Source of the DNA: an uncultured Chryseobacterium sp.
GTDB taxonomy: Bacteria > Bacteroidota > Bacteroidia > Flavobacteriales > Weeksellaceae
Length of the DNA stretch: 64,000 nucleotides
Assembly (NCBI GenBank): GCA_913777465.1
Contig: CAJYRQ010000037.1
Span: forward strand, 1-64,000
Direction of reading: 5' to 3'
The notes beneath the pieces were generated by a model that was given only the letters and a program-made list of their open reading frames with translations, had not been told where the DNA came from and ran no database searches. This document shows positions 1-8,216 of the stretch, piece by piece (position 1 is the stretch's first letter; every line of letters begins with the position of its first letter). The position numbers and the translations under genes are program-made.

Positions 1-704
1 TCGGTTTCCAGAAGGCATACATACTCTTCTACCGTATAGGCTCTGGGCGGGGTGCCTTCCGAAGGATGGTTTACAAAATAGCACTGGTGGAAGTTGGATC
101 CGTCGTGGAGCCCTTCGCTGCAGGAAACCCATACGGTCTTATCCTGCCAGTTGCAGGTGGTCCTGGCCAGCTGCCCGCCTGTGTTGTAGGTTCCTTTGGC
201 CAGCTCCGTAACGCTTACCTTTCCTTTGGTATCTACCGGAATCCCTTGTATGATGTCCTGTTTTTCAGCAGAAGACAGATCATAGGTAAAGAGCAGTTCC
301 CGGTAGCTCCCGTCTGAAAGCGGGCTTAATACAAGGTTTTCCAAAGGAGCGTTCCCGGGTACATTTTCTCTTTTGATGTGAAAGGTATAGGTGTGGTAAT
401 CCGGCCCGTTCTCAATGTAGATCACATCATCGGTATCGATGGAAACGCCGTTCCCGTAGCTGACGGTTTTTCCGGAGACCTCTGGTTTCAGGGATTTCAG
501 GAAGGTTTCCGCTTTTGAAAGTTCCGGGGAAAGTTTTTGTCTGTGCTTGCTTTCGTTTAAAGAAATTCTTTGGGAAGTAAGCTGGAAACTGCTGCTGTTC
601 TGGAAAGCTTCTTTTTCAGGCAACATATCGTTCCTGCAGGACCAGGAAATAAGAAAGACCGCCATACCGGCAAGCCACGAAACAATTTTTTTCGTCATAG
701 TCAT
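1..704 (-). CDS. Putative lipoprotein of unknown function, C-terminus cut by window edge
   Basis: The reading frame is open from the ATG at 704 to the left edge of the window, so the C-terminal part is missing. The protein begins MTMTKKIVSWLAGMAVF and has a lipoprotein signal peptide with a lipobox ending at Cys23 (LISWSC), so it is probably anchored in the envelope. About 230 residues are visible. They are polar, with several cysteines in the second half (TCNWQDKTVWVSC, HQCYF, YVCL) that could form disulfides outside the cytoplasm. A second in-frame ATG at 698 could also be the start. I do not recognise a family. It is transcribed divergently from the XRE regulator downstream. Confidence 0.75.
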   Translation of the reverse strand, partial: MTMTKKIVSWLAGMAVFLISWSCRNDMLPEKEAFQNSSSFQLTSQRISLNESKHRQKLSPELSKAETFLKSLKPEVSGKTVSYGNGVSIDTDDVIYIENGPDYHTYTFHIKRENVPGNAPLENLVLSPLSDGSYRELLFTYDLSSAEKQDIIQGIPVDTKGKVSVTELAKGTYNTGGQLARTTCNWQDKTVWVSCSEGLHDGSNFHQCYFVNHPSEGTPPRAYTVEEYVCLLET

Positions 705-829
705 TTTGTTTTTAATGGGTTAAATATATAAAATTTTTGATTACTCCACAAAGGTGTGAAAAAAAAATGGAGAAAATACAGTAAAAAATTACTGCTTTCC
801 GTTGTTTTTTTCTAAAAGAATTTTTTATG

Positions 830-852
830 TACTTTTGAAGGAAATACTTTTG
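830..852 (+). promoter_or_regulatory. Tandem Bacteroidota -7 boxes upstream of the XRE regulator
   Basis: Two copies of TACTTTTG lie at 830-837 and 845-852, 15 bp apart. Both match the TAnnTTTG -7 element. The second ends only 4 nt before the ATG at 857, so a transcript from it would have almost no leader. Confidence 0.55.
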
Positions 853-856
853 TGCT

Positions 857-1207
857 ATGACGTTAGGTGAAAAAATAAAAAAAGCGAGACTCGGTAAAAA
901 CTTTACCCAGGAATATCTGGCGGAAGTGCTGAATGTTTCCCAGAAAACCTATTCCAACTTTGAAAATGATAAAACCAAACCTCATTTCCATCAGGTGGAG
1001 GATATTGCGAAGGCGCTTGGAATAAGCGTGCTTGACTTTTTAAGCGGGGATAGTATAACTGTTAATCAAAATAATAATGAAATTGCCGTAGCACAGAATT
1101 ATGCACCCATCACATTATCTGAAAAGTTAATCGAACAATATGAGCAAAGGCTGAAGGATAAAGACACTGAGATCGAATTCCTTAAGCAGCTTATCGATAA
1201 AAAATAG
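857..1207 (+). CDS. XRE-family helix-turn-helix regulator with C-terminal coiled coil
   Basis: This is a 116-residue protein. Residues about 5-62 form a Cro/C1-type helix-turn-helix (LGEKIKKARL, FTQEYLAEVLNVSQKTYSNF, KPHFHQVEDIAKALGIS). This HTH is typical of small DNA-binding repressors. A polar linker rich in Asn follows, then a heptad-like helix at about 88-116 (EKLIEQYEQRLKDKDTEIEF) that probably mediates dimerisation. The gene stands alone. It has two tandem -7 boxes in front and a hairpin terminator right after the stop. Two closely spaced promoter boxes would fit autoregulation, but that is inference. The target genes are unknown. Confidence 0.85.
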   Translation: MTLGEKIKKARLGKNFTQEYLAEVLNVSQKTYSNFENDKTKPHFHQVEDIAKALGISVLDFLSGDSITVNQNNNEIAVAQNYAPITLSEKLIEQYEQRLKDKDTEIEFLKQLIDKK

Positions 1208-1208
1208 A

Positions 1209-1238
1209 AACTTCAAAATTTTTTGAAGTTTTTTTATT
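1209..1238 (+). terminator. Intrinsic terminator after the XRE gene
   Basis: The inverted repeat AACTTCAAAA / TTTTTTGAAGTT is followed by a T-run and begins right after the stop codon at 1207. Confidence 0.7.
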
Positions 1239-1291
1239 TTTCATGTAATAAAATGTAAAAACCGGTTGTCTTACTTATAGAAACAAAACTT

Positions 1292-1801
1292 ATGACTCAG
1301 GAAACCTTTAGGGATACGGTATTCAGTCTCAAAAATGAGATGTATCGCTTTGCGAAAAGGTTTGTGATGAGCAGTGATGAAGCGGAAGATGTGGTACAGG
1401 ACCTGATGATGAAATTCTGGCAGAAAAAAGAAGAGCTGGCACAGTTCGGGAATCTGAAGTCCTACGCCCTGAAAGCGGTACGGAACGAATGCCTGAACCG
1501 GCTGAAGCATCATGAAGTAAGACAGGGATTCGCCGATATGCAGCTTCACCGCTCCGAACTTTACAGCATGGAGGTAAATAACCTGAAGGAGTACATCATC
1601 GGTTTTATCAATGAGCTTCCGGAGAAGCAAAAGACAGTGATCCATTTAAAAGATGTAGAGGAGTATGAAATTTCGGAGATTGCCGGAATGCTGGAAATGG
1701 AAGAAAACGCAGTACGGGTAAACCTGATGCGCGCAAGACAAAAGGTAAAAGAGCAAATTTCACAATTGATGAATTATGAGCAAAGACAAATTTCAAGATA
1801 A
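1292..1801 (+). CDS. RNA polymerase ECF-type sigma-70 factor
   Basis: At 169 residues the length is typical of ECF sigma factors. Region 2 is at about residues 15-60, with the motif SSDEAEDVVQDLMMKFWQK that contacts core polymerase and the -10 region. Region 4 is at about 108-156 (LPEKQKTVIHLKDVEEYEIS, then an HTH ending VRVNLMRARQKV), which binds the -35 region. The 3' end overlaps the next gene by 26 nt, which indicates translational coupling to a membrane protein that looks like its anti-sigma partner. The two genes after that encode secreted DUF4252 proteins. The unit therefore looks like a small envelope-signalling operon. The inducing signal cannot be read from the sequence. Confidence 0.92.
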   Translation: MTQETFRDTVFSLKNEMYRFAKRFVMSSDEAEDVVQDLMMKFWQKKEELAQFGNLKSYALKAVRNECLNRLKHHEVRQGFADMQLHRSELYSMEVNNLKEYIIGFINELPEKQKTVIHLKDVEEYEISEIAGMLEMEENAVRVNLMRARQKVKEQISQLMNYEQRQISR

Positions 1802-2450
1802 ATACAACGAGATCTTCCGGGACATGAAGGAAGAAAAAATGGACTGGGATTTTGAAGATTTCCTGAAAAAAGCGGAACAAAAAGAAGATGAGGTTCAGGA
1901 GAATAAGCAGACCCAAATTATCCCCATAGATACAAAAGCAAGACCTTCGTTCCCGAAATGGTTCTGGATGGCGGCCAGTGTAATCGTATTGCTGAGTGTA
2001 GGTTTTATTTTTAATATGAATCAGCATTCCCAAGTAGAAGACCAGGCGAAACTGGTGGAAAACCAAATTAAGCGGCAAAAAAACAATTTCATCGAAGAAA
2101 ACAGTGATATCCAGGAGCAGGTAGCCCTTAATCCTGCGAATGATTCCCTTTCCGGAGCCAGAAAAGATTCAATCTCGGAAGGTGAAGGTGGTAAAATAGC
2201 GGAAAAAGATGTGATGGATGAAATCCTGCCGAAAAGGGGAAGGCTGAAAAAAGAAAGAAAGCCGAAATATGTTTATCATTCCCCAAAAGCCGATTCTACC
2301 GGCTATAAAGATTCTTACGTGATCGTAAACGGGAAAAGAATCGACAATGTAGAAGAAGCCATTAACGTGACTAAGTATTCATTCCAAATATTTGCAAATA
2401 ACGTCAGTGAAAAATTAGTACAACCTAAAGTCGTTGACGACGATTATTAA
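1776..2450 (+). CDS. Probable membrane-bound anti-sigma factor
   Basis: This 224-residue single-pass membrane protein overlaps the sigma factor gene by 26 nt. The N-terminal 65 residues are charged and cytoplasmic in character (YNEIFRDMKEEKMDWDFEDF). A transmembrane helix follows at about 68-88 (FWMAASVIVLLSVGFIF), and the remaining 135 residues are a highly charged region expected in the periplasm. This layout and the overlap match anti-sigma factors that hold an ECF sigma at the membrane. The function is inferred from position and topology. I see no zinc-binding HxxxCxxC anti-sigma motif. A generic hypothetical membrane protein is the alternative. Confidence 0.65.
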   Translation: MSKDKFQDKYNEIFRDMKEEKMDWDFEDFLKKAEQKEDEVQENKQTQIIPIDTKARPSFPKWFWMAASVIVLLSVGFIFNMNQHSQVEDQAKLVENQIKRQKNNFIEENSDIQEQVALNPANDSLSGARKDSISEGEGGKIAEKDVMDEILPKRGRLKKERKPKYVYHSPKADSTGYKDSYVIVNGKRIDNVEEAINVTKYSFQIFANNVSEKLVQPKVVDDDY

Positions 2451-2510
2451 TTAACCTTAACCAAGATTATGCACCTGATCAGGCATCTGTAATCAAATAA
2501 AAATTGACTC

Positions 2511-3779
2511 ATGAAAAAAGTATTCATCATATTCGCATTGGCCTTTACCCATTTTTTCAATGTGTACGGGCAGAAAGATAAAGTAGACCAGCTTTTTGAT
2601 AAATATCAGGAAGTGGAGGGCGTAACGACCATTAAGATTGCCAAACCGATGTTCGGGATGCTGAGCAGCCTGGACCTGGGAGATGCAGAGCTGGACCAGA
2701 TCAAGCCGCTGCTTTCTAAGATCAACGGATTAAAAGTTTTCATCGCTGAAAAGCCCCAAGAGGGAAGCTCGGCAAAAAAGCAGGAGCTGGCACAGATCAA
2801 TAGAGACATCAAATCATTCCTGAGCAACCTGAACTACAGCGAAATCATGTCGATGAACAGCAACGGCGCGAAAATCAAATTCCTTTCTGCAGAAGAAAAG
2901 AACGGAGTTCTGGATGACCTATTGCTCAGCATCGATAACGGCGGGGAAGAAAACATACTGATCAAGCTGGATGGAAAACTGTCGATGAACGATATCAACA
3001 AAATCATCAACTCCACGGAAACCAAGATCAACCCGGTCACCAATTCCCGGAACAACACGATTTCCGAGAATACCTCATCTTACCTGAACGGGGAAAACCG
3101 GAATGTGGGAGAGTTCTCAGGAATCCAGGTAAGCACAGGCGTGAATCTGGTTTTCAAACAGGAAGGGTCTACGAGCGTAAAGGTCATTGCCGACGCCGAT
3201 AAGCTTCAGTACATTATTACCAAAGTAGAAAACGGGGTGCTGAAAGTATATGTCGATAATAAAGGACAGAAAGATTTAAAGTTCAAAAACATCAGTGTCA
3301 ATGTGTCATCACCAAGGATGAACAATATCAAAGCATCTTCCGGCGCCCTTTTTACAGCTATCAGCCCGGTCCGAGAAAATAATCTGAGTATTGACGCTTC
3401 TTCCGGGGCTATGGTAAAAGGAACGTTTGATGTGGCAAATAACGCAAAAGTTGAAGCGTCTTCAGGAACAAGCATCAACGTTGAACTGAATGCCAAAAAT
3501 ATGACCTTCAAAGGTTCAAGCGGTTCCGATACCAGCATTGCGGGAGAGGCGGAAACGGCAGCCTTCGACATCAGCAGCGGCGCTCTCTGCAAAGGGGAGA
3601 ACTTCAAAGCAGATCATGTAGAAGCGGAATCTACTTCCGGCGCAAGTCTGTCCGTAAATGCATCGGATACCCTGAAAGCCAAGGCATCTTCAGGCGGTAT
3701 GATCCGGTACCGGGGAAACCCTCGGATTACGTCTGATATCAGCAAAATATCCGGCGGTACTTTAAAGCAGATCAATTAA
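2511..3779 (+). CDS. Secreted DUF4252 plus GIN-domain (DUF2807) fusion protein
   Basis: This is a 422-residue exported protein with a signal peptide ending near residue 20 (FNVYGQ). Residues about 22-170 resemble DUF4252, found in small Bacteroidota envelope proteins. Residues about 205-400 resemble the head GIN domain (DUF2807), a right-handed beta-helix made of short repeats. It begins at GEFSGIQVSTGVNLVF and carries recurring SSGA/SSGT turns, for example IKASSGALF, IDASSGAMV and VEASSGTSI. The two domains are often separate, so the fusion is notable. The gene lies 60 bp after the probable anti-sigma factor and 19 bp before a second DUF4252 gene. It is probably part of the same transcription unit. 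The biochemical role is unknown. Confidence 0.8.
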   Translation: MKKVFIIFALAFTHFFNVYGQKDKVDQLFDKYQEVEGVTTIKIAKPMFGMLSSLDLGDAELDQIKPLLSKINGLKVFIAEKPQEGSSAKKQELAQINRDIKSFLSNLNYSEIMSMNSNGAKIKFLSAEEKNGVLDDLLLSIDNGGEENILIKLDGKLSMNDINKIINSTETKINPVTNSRNNTISENTSSYLNGENRNVGEFSGIQVSTGVNLVFKQEGSTSVKVIADADKLQYIITKVENGVLKVYVDNKGQKDLKFKNISVNVSSPRMNNIKASSGALFTAISPVRENNLSIDASSGAMVKGTFDVANNAKVEASSGTSINVELNAKNMTFKGSSGSDTSIAGEAETAAFDISSGALCKGENFKADHVEAESTSGASLSVNASDTLKAKASSGGMIRYRGNPRITSDISKISGGTLKQIN

Positions 3780-3798
3780 TATTTAAATACAGTTTACC

Positions 3799-4305
3799 AT
3801 GAAAATAATAAGAACCATTTTTCTCATGCTTTGCACCATGCTGATGATGCAGTCCTGCATCGTATCTCACGGAAAAGCGAACATGACGTATTTTTCAGAC
3901 TCCGGAAAAGAATTCAAAGGCGCACAGTTTACAAGCATCAATCTGCCAATGTTCCTGGCAAAACCGGTCATCAAAAAAGCACTGCGGGAAGATGGGGAAG
4001 ATCATGAAGATGTGGTCCGGCTCATCAAAAAGATTTCAAAAGTAAAAGTGTTGACGGTAGAAAACGGCGGAAAAGAAATGCTGAGGGATTTTGCATCTTA
4101 TTTAGATGATAATAATTATGAAGACTGGGCGACGATTATGCATGACGGAGACCGGATCAACATCCGGGTAAAACAGAAAGGGGATGCCATTAAAAATATG
4201 CTGATCACCATTAATTCAAAAGAAGAGCTTTTATTCGTAGATGTGAAAGGAAATTTTACAACCAATGATATCTCTAAAATGATTGCATCGGCATCGGATA
4301 AATAA
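3799..4305 (+). CDS. DUF4252-family lipoprotein
   Basis: This 168-residue protein has a lipoprotein signal peptide with lipobox Cys20 (LMMQSC). The rest resembles DUF4252, including the phrase VVRLIKKISKVKVLTVENGG, and aligns by eye with the N-terminal half of the preceding GIN-fusion protein. The gene is 19 bp downstream of that protein and is followed by a hairpin terminator, so it is probably the last gene of the sigma/anti-sigma operon. Function is unknown. An envelope role under control of the local ECF sigma factor is inference from position. Confidence 0.8.
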   Translation: MKIIRTIFLMLCTMLMMQSCIVSHGKANMTYFSDSGKEFKGAQFTSINLPMFLAKPVIKKALREDGEDHEDVVRLIKKISKVKVLTVENGGKEMLRDFASYLDDNNYEDWATIMHDGDRINIRVKQKGDAIKNMLITINSKEELLFVDVKGNFTTNDISKMIASASDK

Positions 4306-4398
4306 CCTATTCTGCTGATCTGCAAATAACATTCAAATTTCTAAAAATGACTTATAAGGTGAACTGTCATCTTAAAAAGGATAAATTATTTTGTTAAG

Positions 4399-4426
4399 AA
4401 CCATTCCGCAAGGAGTGGTTTTTTGA
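4399..4426 (+). terminator. Terminator after the DUF4252 lipoprotein gene
   Basis: The hairpin AACCATTCC / GGAGTGGTT has one G-U pair and a 4-nt loop, and is followed by TTTTTT. It would end the sigma-factor operon. Confidence 0.65.
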
Positions 4427-4495
4427 TTTAATTGATTGATTATTAAGTTTTATTTAAACTATTAAAATGAATTTTCGTATTCCGATAAAATACCT

Positions 4496-4503
4496 TAATT
4501 TTG
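4496..4503 (+). promoter_or_regulatory. -7 box of guaB promoter
   Basis: TAATTTTG matches TAnnTTTG and lies 13 bp before the guaB ATG. Confidence 0.65.
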
Positions 4504-4516
4504 CAAGAAAGTAAAG

Positions 4517-5977
4517 ATGTCTATTCATAACAAAATTGTAGAGACAGCCATCACTTTCGATGACGTGCTTCTAGTCCCTTCTTATTCAGAAGTTTTACCT
4601 AATCAGGTTTCATTAAAATCAAGACTTACCGACAAAATTACGCTGAATGTTCCGATTGTTTCCGCTGCAATGGATACGGTAACGGAAGCTGAACTGGCGA
4701 TTGCCCTGGCAAGAGTAGGTGGTTTGGGTTTCATCCATAAAAATATGACCATTGCCGAGCAGGCTGCCCAGGTAAACCGGGTAAAACGTTCCGAAAACGG
4801 AATGATTTCCGATCCTGTAACGCTTTCTAAGGATGCAACGCTCGGAGAAGCCAAGGAACTGATGGCAAAGTACAAAATTTCTGGATTGCCGGTAGTAGAT
4901 ACTGAAAATATATTAATCGGAATCATTACCAACCGGGATGTGAAATATCAGGAAAATCTTGGAATGAAAGTGGAAGAGATCATGACCAAAGAAAACCTGA
5001 TCACTTCTGATAAAAATACCAACCTTGAGAAGGCCAAAGAAATCCTTCTTAAAAACAGAGTGGAAAAACTTCCGATCGTGGATGCTGAAAATAAACTGGT
5101 TGGCTTGATCACCATTAAGGATATCGACAATCAGCTCGAATACCCGAATGCCAACAAAGATCAGAACGGAAGACTGATCGTTGGAGCAGGGGTTGGAGTC
5201 GGAGAAGATACTTTAGAAAGAATCGAAGCCTTGGTAAAAGCCGGTGTGGATATCATCGGTATCGATTCAGCACATGGCCATTCCAAAGGTGTTTTAGATA
5301 AAATCTCAGAAATCAGAAAAGCCTATCCGGATCTGGATATCGTAGGCGGAAATATTGTAACGGCGGAAGCGGCTAAAGACCTGATCGAAGCCGGTGCGAA
5401 CGTTCTTAAAGTAGGGGTAGGGCCGGGTTCTATCTGTACGACGAGAGTGGTAGCCGGTGTAGGCGTTCCTCAACTGTCTGCGATTTACAACGTGTACGAA
5501 TATGCCAAGACCAAAAATGTTGCGGTAATTGCCGACGGAGGAATCAAGCTTTCCGGAGATATCGTAAAAGCGATTGCCAGCGGAGCAGGAGCAGTTATGT
5601 TGGGATCACTTCTGGCAGGAACGGATGAAGCACCGGGTGAGGAAATTATTTTCCAGGGCCGGAAATTCAAAACCTATCAGGGAATGGGAAGTCTTTCTGC
5701 GATGAAAAGAGGTGGGAAAGAGAGATATTTCCAGAGTGAGGCTAAAAAATTCGTTCCGGAGGGAATTGAAGGAAGGGTGCCGAGTAAAGGAAAACTGGAA
5801 GATGTTATTTTCCAATTAACCGGAGGCTTAAGAGCCGGAATGGGCTATTGCGGTGCCAAGGATGTAGAAGCTCTACAAACGGAAACCAAAATGGTGATGA
5901 TTACCGGAAGCGGATTAAAAGAATCCCACCCGCATGATGTGATCATCACACAGGAAGCTCCGAATTATTCTTTGTAA
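4517..5977 (+). CDS. guaB: Inosine-5'-monophosphate dehydrogenase
   Basis: This cytoplasmic enzyme oxidises IMP to XMP with NAD+, the committed step of guanine nucleotide synthesis. At 486 residues it has the usual IMPDH length. The (beta/alpha)8 barrel starts at [17 protein letters not shown]. It is interrupted at about 95-215 by two CBS domains ([11 protein letters not shown] and [11 protein letters not shown]), which sense nucleotides. The catalytic loop [11 protein letters not shown] carries the active-site Cys307, and the flap region RYFQSE is present. The gene has its own promoter box and terminator and appears monocistronic. Nothing in it looks unusual. Confidence 0.97.
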   Translation: MSIHNKIVETAITFDDVLLVPSYSEVLPNQVSLKSRLTDKITLNVPIVSAAMDTVTEAELAIALARVGGLGFIHKNMTIAEQAAQVNRVKRSENGMISDPVTLSKDATLGEAKELMAKYKISGLPVVDTENILIGIITNRDVKYQENLGMKVEEIMTKENLITSDKNTNLEKAKEILLKNRVEKLPIVDAENKLVGLITIKDIDNQLEYPNANKDQNGRLIVGAGVGVGEDTLERIEALVKAGVDIIGIDSAHGHSKGVLDKISEIRKAYPDLDIVGGNIVTAEAAKDLIEAGANVLKVGVGPGSICTTRVVAGVGVPQLSAIYNVYEYAKTKNVAVIADGGIKLSGDIVKAIASGAGAVMLGSLLAGTDEAPGEEIIFQGRKFKTYQGMGSLSAMKRGGKERYFQSEAKKFVPEGIEGRVPSKGKLEDVIFQLTGGLRAGMGYCGAKDVEALQTETKMVMITGSGLKESHPHDVIITQEAPNYSL

Positions 5978-5999
5978 TAAATAATACATACATAAAGCA

Positions 6000-6028
6000 A
6001 GGCTGTTTCATTTGAAGCAGCTTTTTTT
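6000..6028 (+). terminator. Terminator after guaB
   Basis: The hairpin GCTGTTTC / GAAGCAGC has one G-U pair and an ATTT loop, and runs into a T7 tract. It lies about 25 bp after the guaB stop. Confidence 0.7.
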
Positions 6029-6092
6029 GTTATCAGTGTTCGATCTCTTTCTTTATGTTGGTTTTGTACTGATTATCATATGATTAAAAACA

Positions 6093-6110
6093 ACTACCCG
6101 TACGGGTAGT
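6093..6110. promoter_or_regulatory. Perfect 18-bp palindrome upstream of the M43 protease gene
   Basis: ACTACCCGTACGGGTAGT is its own reverse complement. It lies about 60 bp upstream of the protease -7 box and shares the CTACC/GGTAG core with the inverted repeat at 6127-6152. It is a plausible operator for a dimeric regulator. The regulator is not identified. Confidence 0.5.
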
Positions 6111-6126
6111 ATTTAAATAAACGGGC

Positions 6127-6152
6127 AAGAACTACCTTTCGGGGTAGTTCTT
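6127..6152. promoter_or_regulatory. Inverted repeat overlapping the -33 region of the M43 protease promoter
   Basis: The arms AAGAACTACC and GGTAGTTCTT pair perfectly over 10 bp around a 6-nt centre. The right arm overlaps the TTTG at 6151-6154, which is the likely -33 element. A protein bound here could block or recruit polymerase. It could also fold as a hairpin, but the promoter placement favours an operator. Confidence 0.5.
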
Positions 6153-6178
6153 TGTCTTTAAGGCAGTGGTTAATTTTG
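6152..6178 (+). promoter_or_regulatory. Promoter of the M43 protease gene
   Basis: TTG at 6152-6154 and TAATTTTG at 6171-6178 are separated by 16 bp and fit the Bacteroidota -33/-7 pattern. The -7 box lies inside any reading that starts at the upstream ATG at 6166, so translation must begin at 6196. Confidence 0.65.
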
Positions 6179-6195
6179 CAGACTATAATTTACTT

Positions 6196-8034
6196 ATGAA
6201 ACGAATATTATTTTTTGCCGGGATCTGCTTTTTCTCCAATGCTTTTTCCCAATCTTTACAGGAGCCTTGTAATTTTGATAAGGTTCAGGCGGCCATTGAA
6301 GCCAAAGACCCTAATGTGAAAAAAGTCCGACTGGAAGCAGAAGCAAGGCTTTTGGCTACAGATATCCAGAAATACCTTAAAGATCAGGGAGTAACGGGCA
6401 AAAATGTTGCCGATGCCGTTTACGATATTCCTGTGGTCGTGCATCTGATGAACGACGGAACCTCTCCATTAAAGACAGATGCGGAAATAAATGCATGGAT
6501 AGACAACTGCAATAAATTTTACAGCACCACGTATGGTGGAGAATGGTACACCACTGCTCAGGGAGGAACGGTCATCCCTTTCAGACTGGTTCTTGCCAAA
6601 AGAAACGCATCCTGTAATGCAACCAGCGGGATCGTGCAGGTAAACGTGACTTCCACATATCCTCAATATTCTTCAAAAGGGCTGAACTCAAACAATACCG
6701 ACGGTGTATCGGCCGATCAGGTAAGGGCTCTGTCAAGATGGGATACCAATCTGTATTATAACATCTATGTGGTAAATACCTTTGATTCTGTTCCGCTTTC
6801 CAATACGGCGGGACTGCAGGGATATGCCAGTTTTCCGACCAATCCGGATGCTTCTTTCGATACTTTCATGAAGGCTTCCGTAGTGACCAACACTTCCGAT
6901 CCTACAACGCTTCCTCATGAATTCGGACATTCCATGGGATTGCATCACCCTTTCAATACCGGTACGGAAACTGCTTGTCCTACCGTTACGGCAGGAGGCT
7001 GTGCCACGGATAACGATATGGTATGCGATACGCCTTCCACCAAAAGTTTGCTGAGCGTACCGGCTTCTTCCCTGCCTTCCAATTCTTCGTCCAATCCTTG
7101 TGATGCGGCAGGCTGGAATAACGTACAGTACAATGTGATGAATTATACCCCTTCCAACAGGCTGTTTACGCTTGGGCAAAAAGACAGAGCGGTAACTTTA
7201 TTTATGCAGAACCGTAAGGTCCTGACCAAATCATTAGGGGGAGTAGCACCGGCAGGTTCTTCAGCCGCTACCATTGCCGGCACCAGCTGTATTCCTAATG
7301 TTGCTGCCCAAAATACGGGAAATTATAATTTCGGACCCACGTATGTAAAAATCGGTGATATTGAAAACCAGTCCGCGGCTTCCTCTACATCAAATAACAA
7401 CAAAGTCTATTATGATTATACAGCATACGGCTGTACTTCCACAGCTTTCAAGACCAACCTTTCGGCGACGGGCAATCCTCAGACGCTTACCGTAGCCTGT
7501 ACAACCAATCCGAATAATTTTTCCGTATGGATCGACTACAACAACAACGGAAGTTTTGAAAGCAGCGAGCTGGTCGTGAATAACCAATCAGTTGCTCCGG
7601 GAGCCAATACCAATCTTAATTTCAGTATCCCTGCCACCGGCGTTATGCTTAATACGCCGCTCAGAATGCGTATTATTGCTGATTCAAATGATATGAGCAG
7701 CACTCCATGCGGGCAATTGGCTTACGGGCAGGTAGAAGATTATGAGGTTTCGATTACCAATAGCACGCTGGCCACACAGGACATTAGCGGCAATAACCGG
7801 GAATTTGTTCTCTATCCTAATCCGTCTGAAAATGGCACATTCAACATCAAAACACCGGTAAATACCGTATTGGATGTTCAGGTATTGGATGTATCGGGAA
7901 GAATCGTTTATAGAACCATGGAAAAACCGCAGAACGGTATTGTAAAAATAGATTCCCACCTTACCAAAGGCAATTATGTTGTAAAAATAGCTGCTAAAGG
8001 AAAAGTAAGAAGTGAAAAATTAATGGTAAAGTAA
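6196..8034 (+). CDS. Secreted M43-family zinc metalloprotease with GEVED domain and T9SS type A sorting domain
   Basis: This 612-residue exported protease has a signal peptide ending near residue 18 (FFSNAFSQ). The catalytic region carries HEFGHSMGLHH at 241-251, the HExxHxxGxxH zinc site of pappalysin-type M43 proteases. A Met-turn candidate follows at YNVMNYTP. A GEVED-type beta domain spans roughly 415-515 (VWIDYNNNGSFES through GQVEDYEV). The last 70 residues form a type A T9SS sorting domain (FVLYPNPSENGTFNI ... KLMVK). The ATG at 6196 is chosen because the promoter -7 box occupies 6171-6178. Two CTACC/GGTAG palindromes lie upstream, and a TPR-LuxR regulator gene follows. Substrate is unknown. 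Confidence 0.93.
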   Translation: MKRILFFAGICFFSNAFSQSLQEPCNFDKVQAAIEAKDPNVKKVRLEAEARLLATDIQKYLKDQGVTGKNVADAVYDIPVVVHLMNDGTSPLKTDAEINAWIDNCNKFYSTTYGGEWYTTAQGGTVIPFRLVLAKRNASCNATSGIVQVNVTSTYPQYSSKGLNSNNTDGVSADQVRALSRWDTNLYYNIYVVNTFDSVPLSNTAGLQGYASFPTNPDASFDTFMKASVVTNTSDPTTLPHEFGHSMGLHHPFNTGTETACPTVTAGGCATDNDMVCDTPSTKSLLSVPASSLPSNSSSNPCDAAGWNNVQYNVMNYTPSNRLFTLGQKDRAVTLFMQNRKVLTKSLGGVAPAGSSAATIAGTSCIPNVAAQNTGNYNFGPTYVKIGDIENQSAASSTSNNNKVYYDYTAYGCTSTAFKTNLSATGNPQTLTVACTTNPNNFSVWIDYNNNGSFESSELVVNNQSVAPGANTNLNFSIPATGVMLNTPLRMRIIADSNDMSSTPCGQLAYGQVEDYEVSITNSTLATQDISGNNREFVLYPNPSENGTFNIKTPVNTVLDVQVLDVSGRIVYRTMEKPQNGIVKIDSHLTKGNYVVKIAAKGKVRSEKLMVK

Positions 8035-8055
8035 GACTTCATTTTTTGATTTTAT

Positions 8056-8082
8056 AAACACTCTCGAAAGGGAGTGTTTTTC
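8056..8082 (+). terminator. Terminator after the M43 protease gene
   Basis: A 10-bp stem (AAACACTCTC / GGGAGTGTTT, one G-U pair) closes on a GAAA tetraloop and runs into TT. Confidence 0.75.
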
Positions 8083-8197
8083 GTTTAATACAACTGAAAA
8101 AACCTTTACCGGATGCGATTTATTTTTATACAGTATAAATTTAGTATGAATTCTGCAGGAATGCTTTCCTGAAATTTCTTTATCGTTAAAAAAAAAC

Positions 8198-8205
8198 TAA
8201 TTTTG
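8198..8205 (+). promoter_or_regulatory. -7 box of the TPR-LuxR regulator gene
   Basis: TAATTTTG lies 11 bp before the ATG at 8217. Confidence 0.6.
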
Positions 8206-8216
8206 CATCATCTTTT

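Noticed and set aside
6166-6195. Upstream in-frame ATG for the M43 protease
   Set aside because: It lies in the promoter: the -7 box TAATTTTG occupies 6171-6178. The signal peptide begins at 6196.
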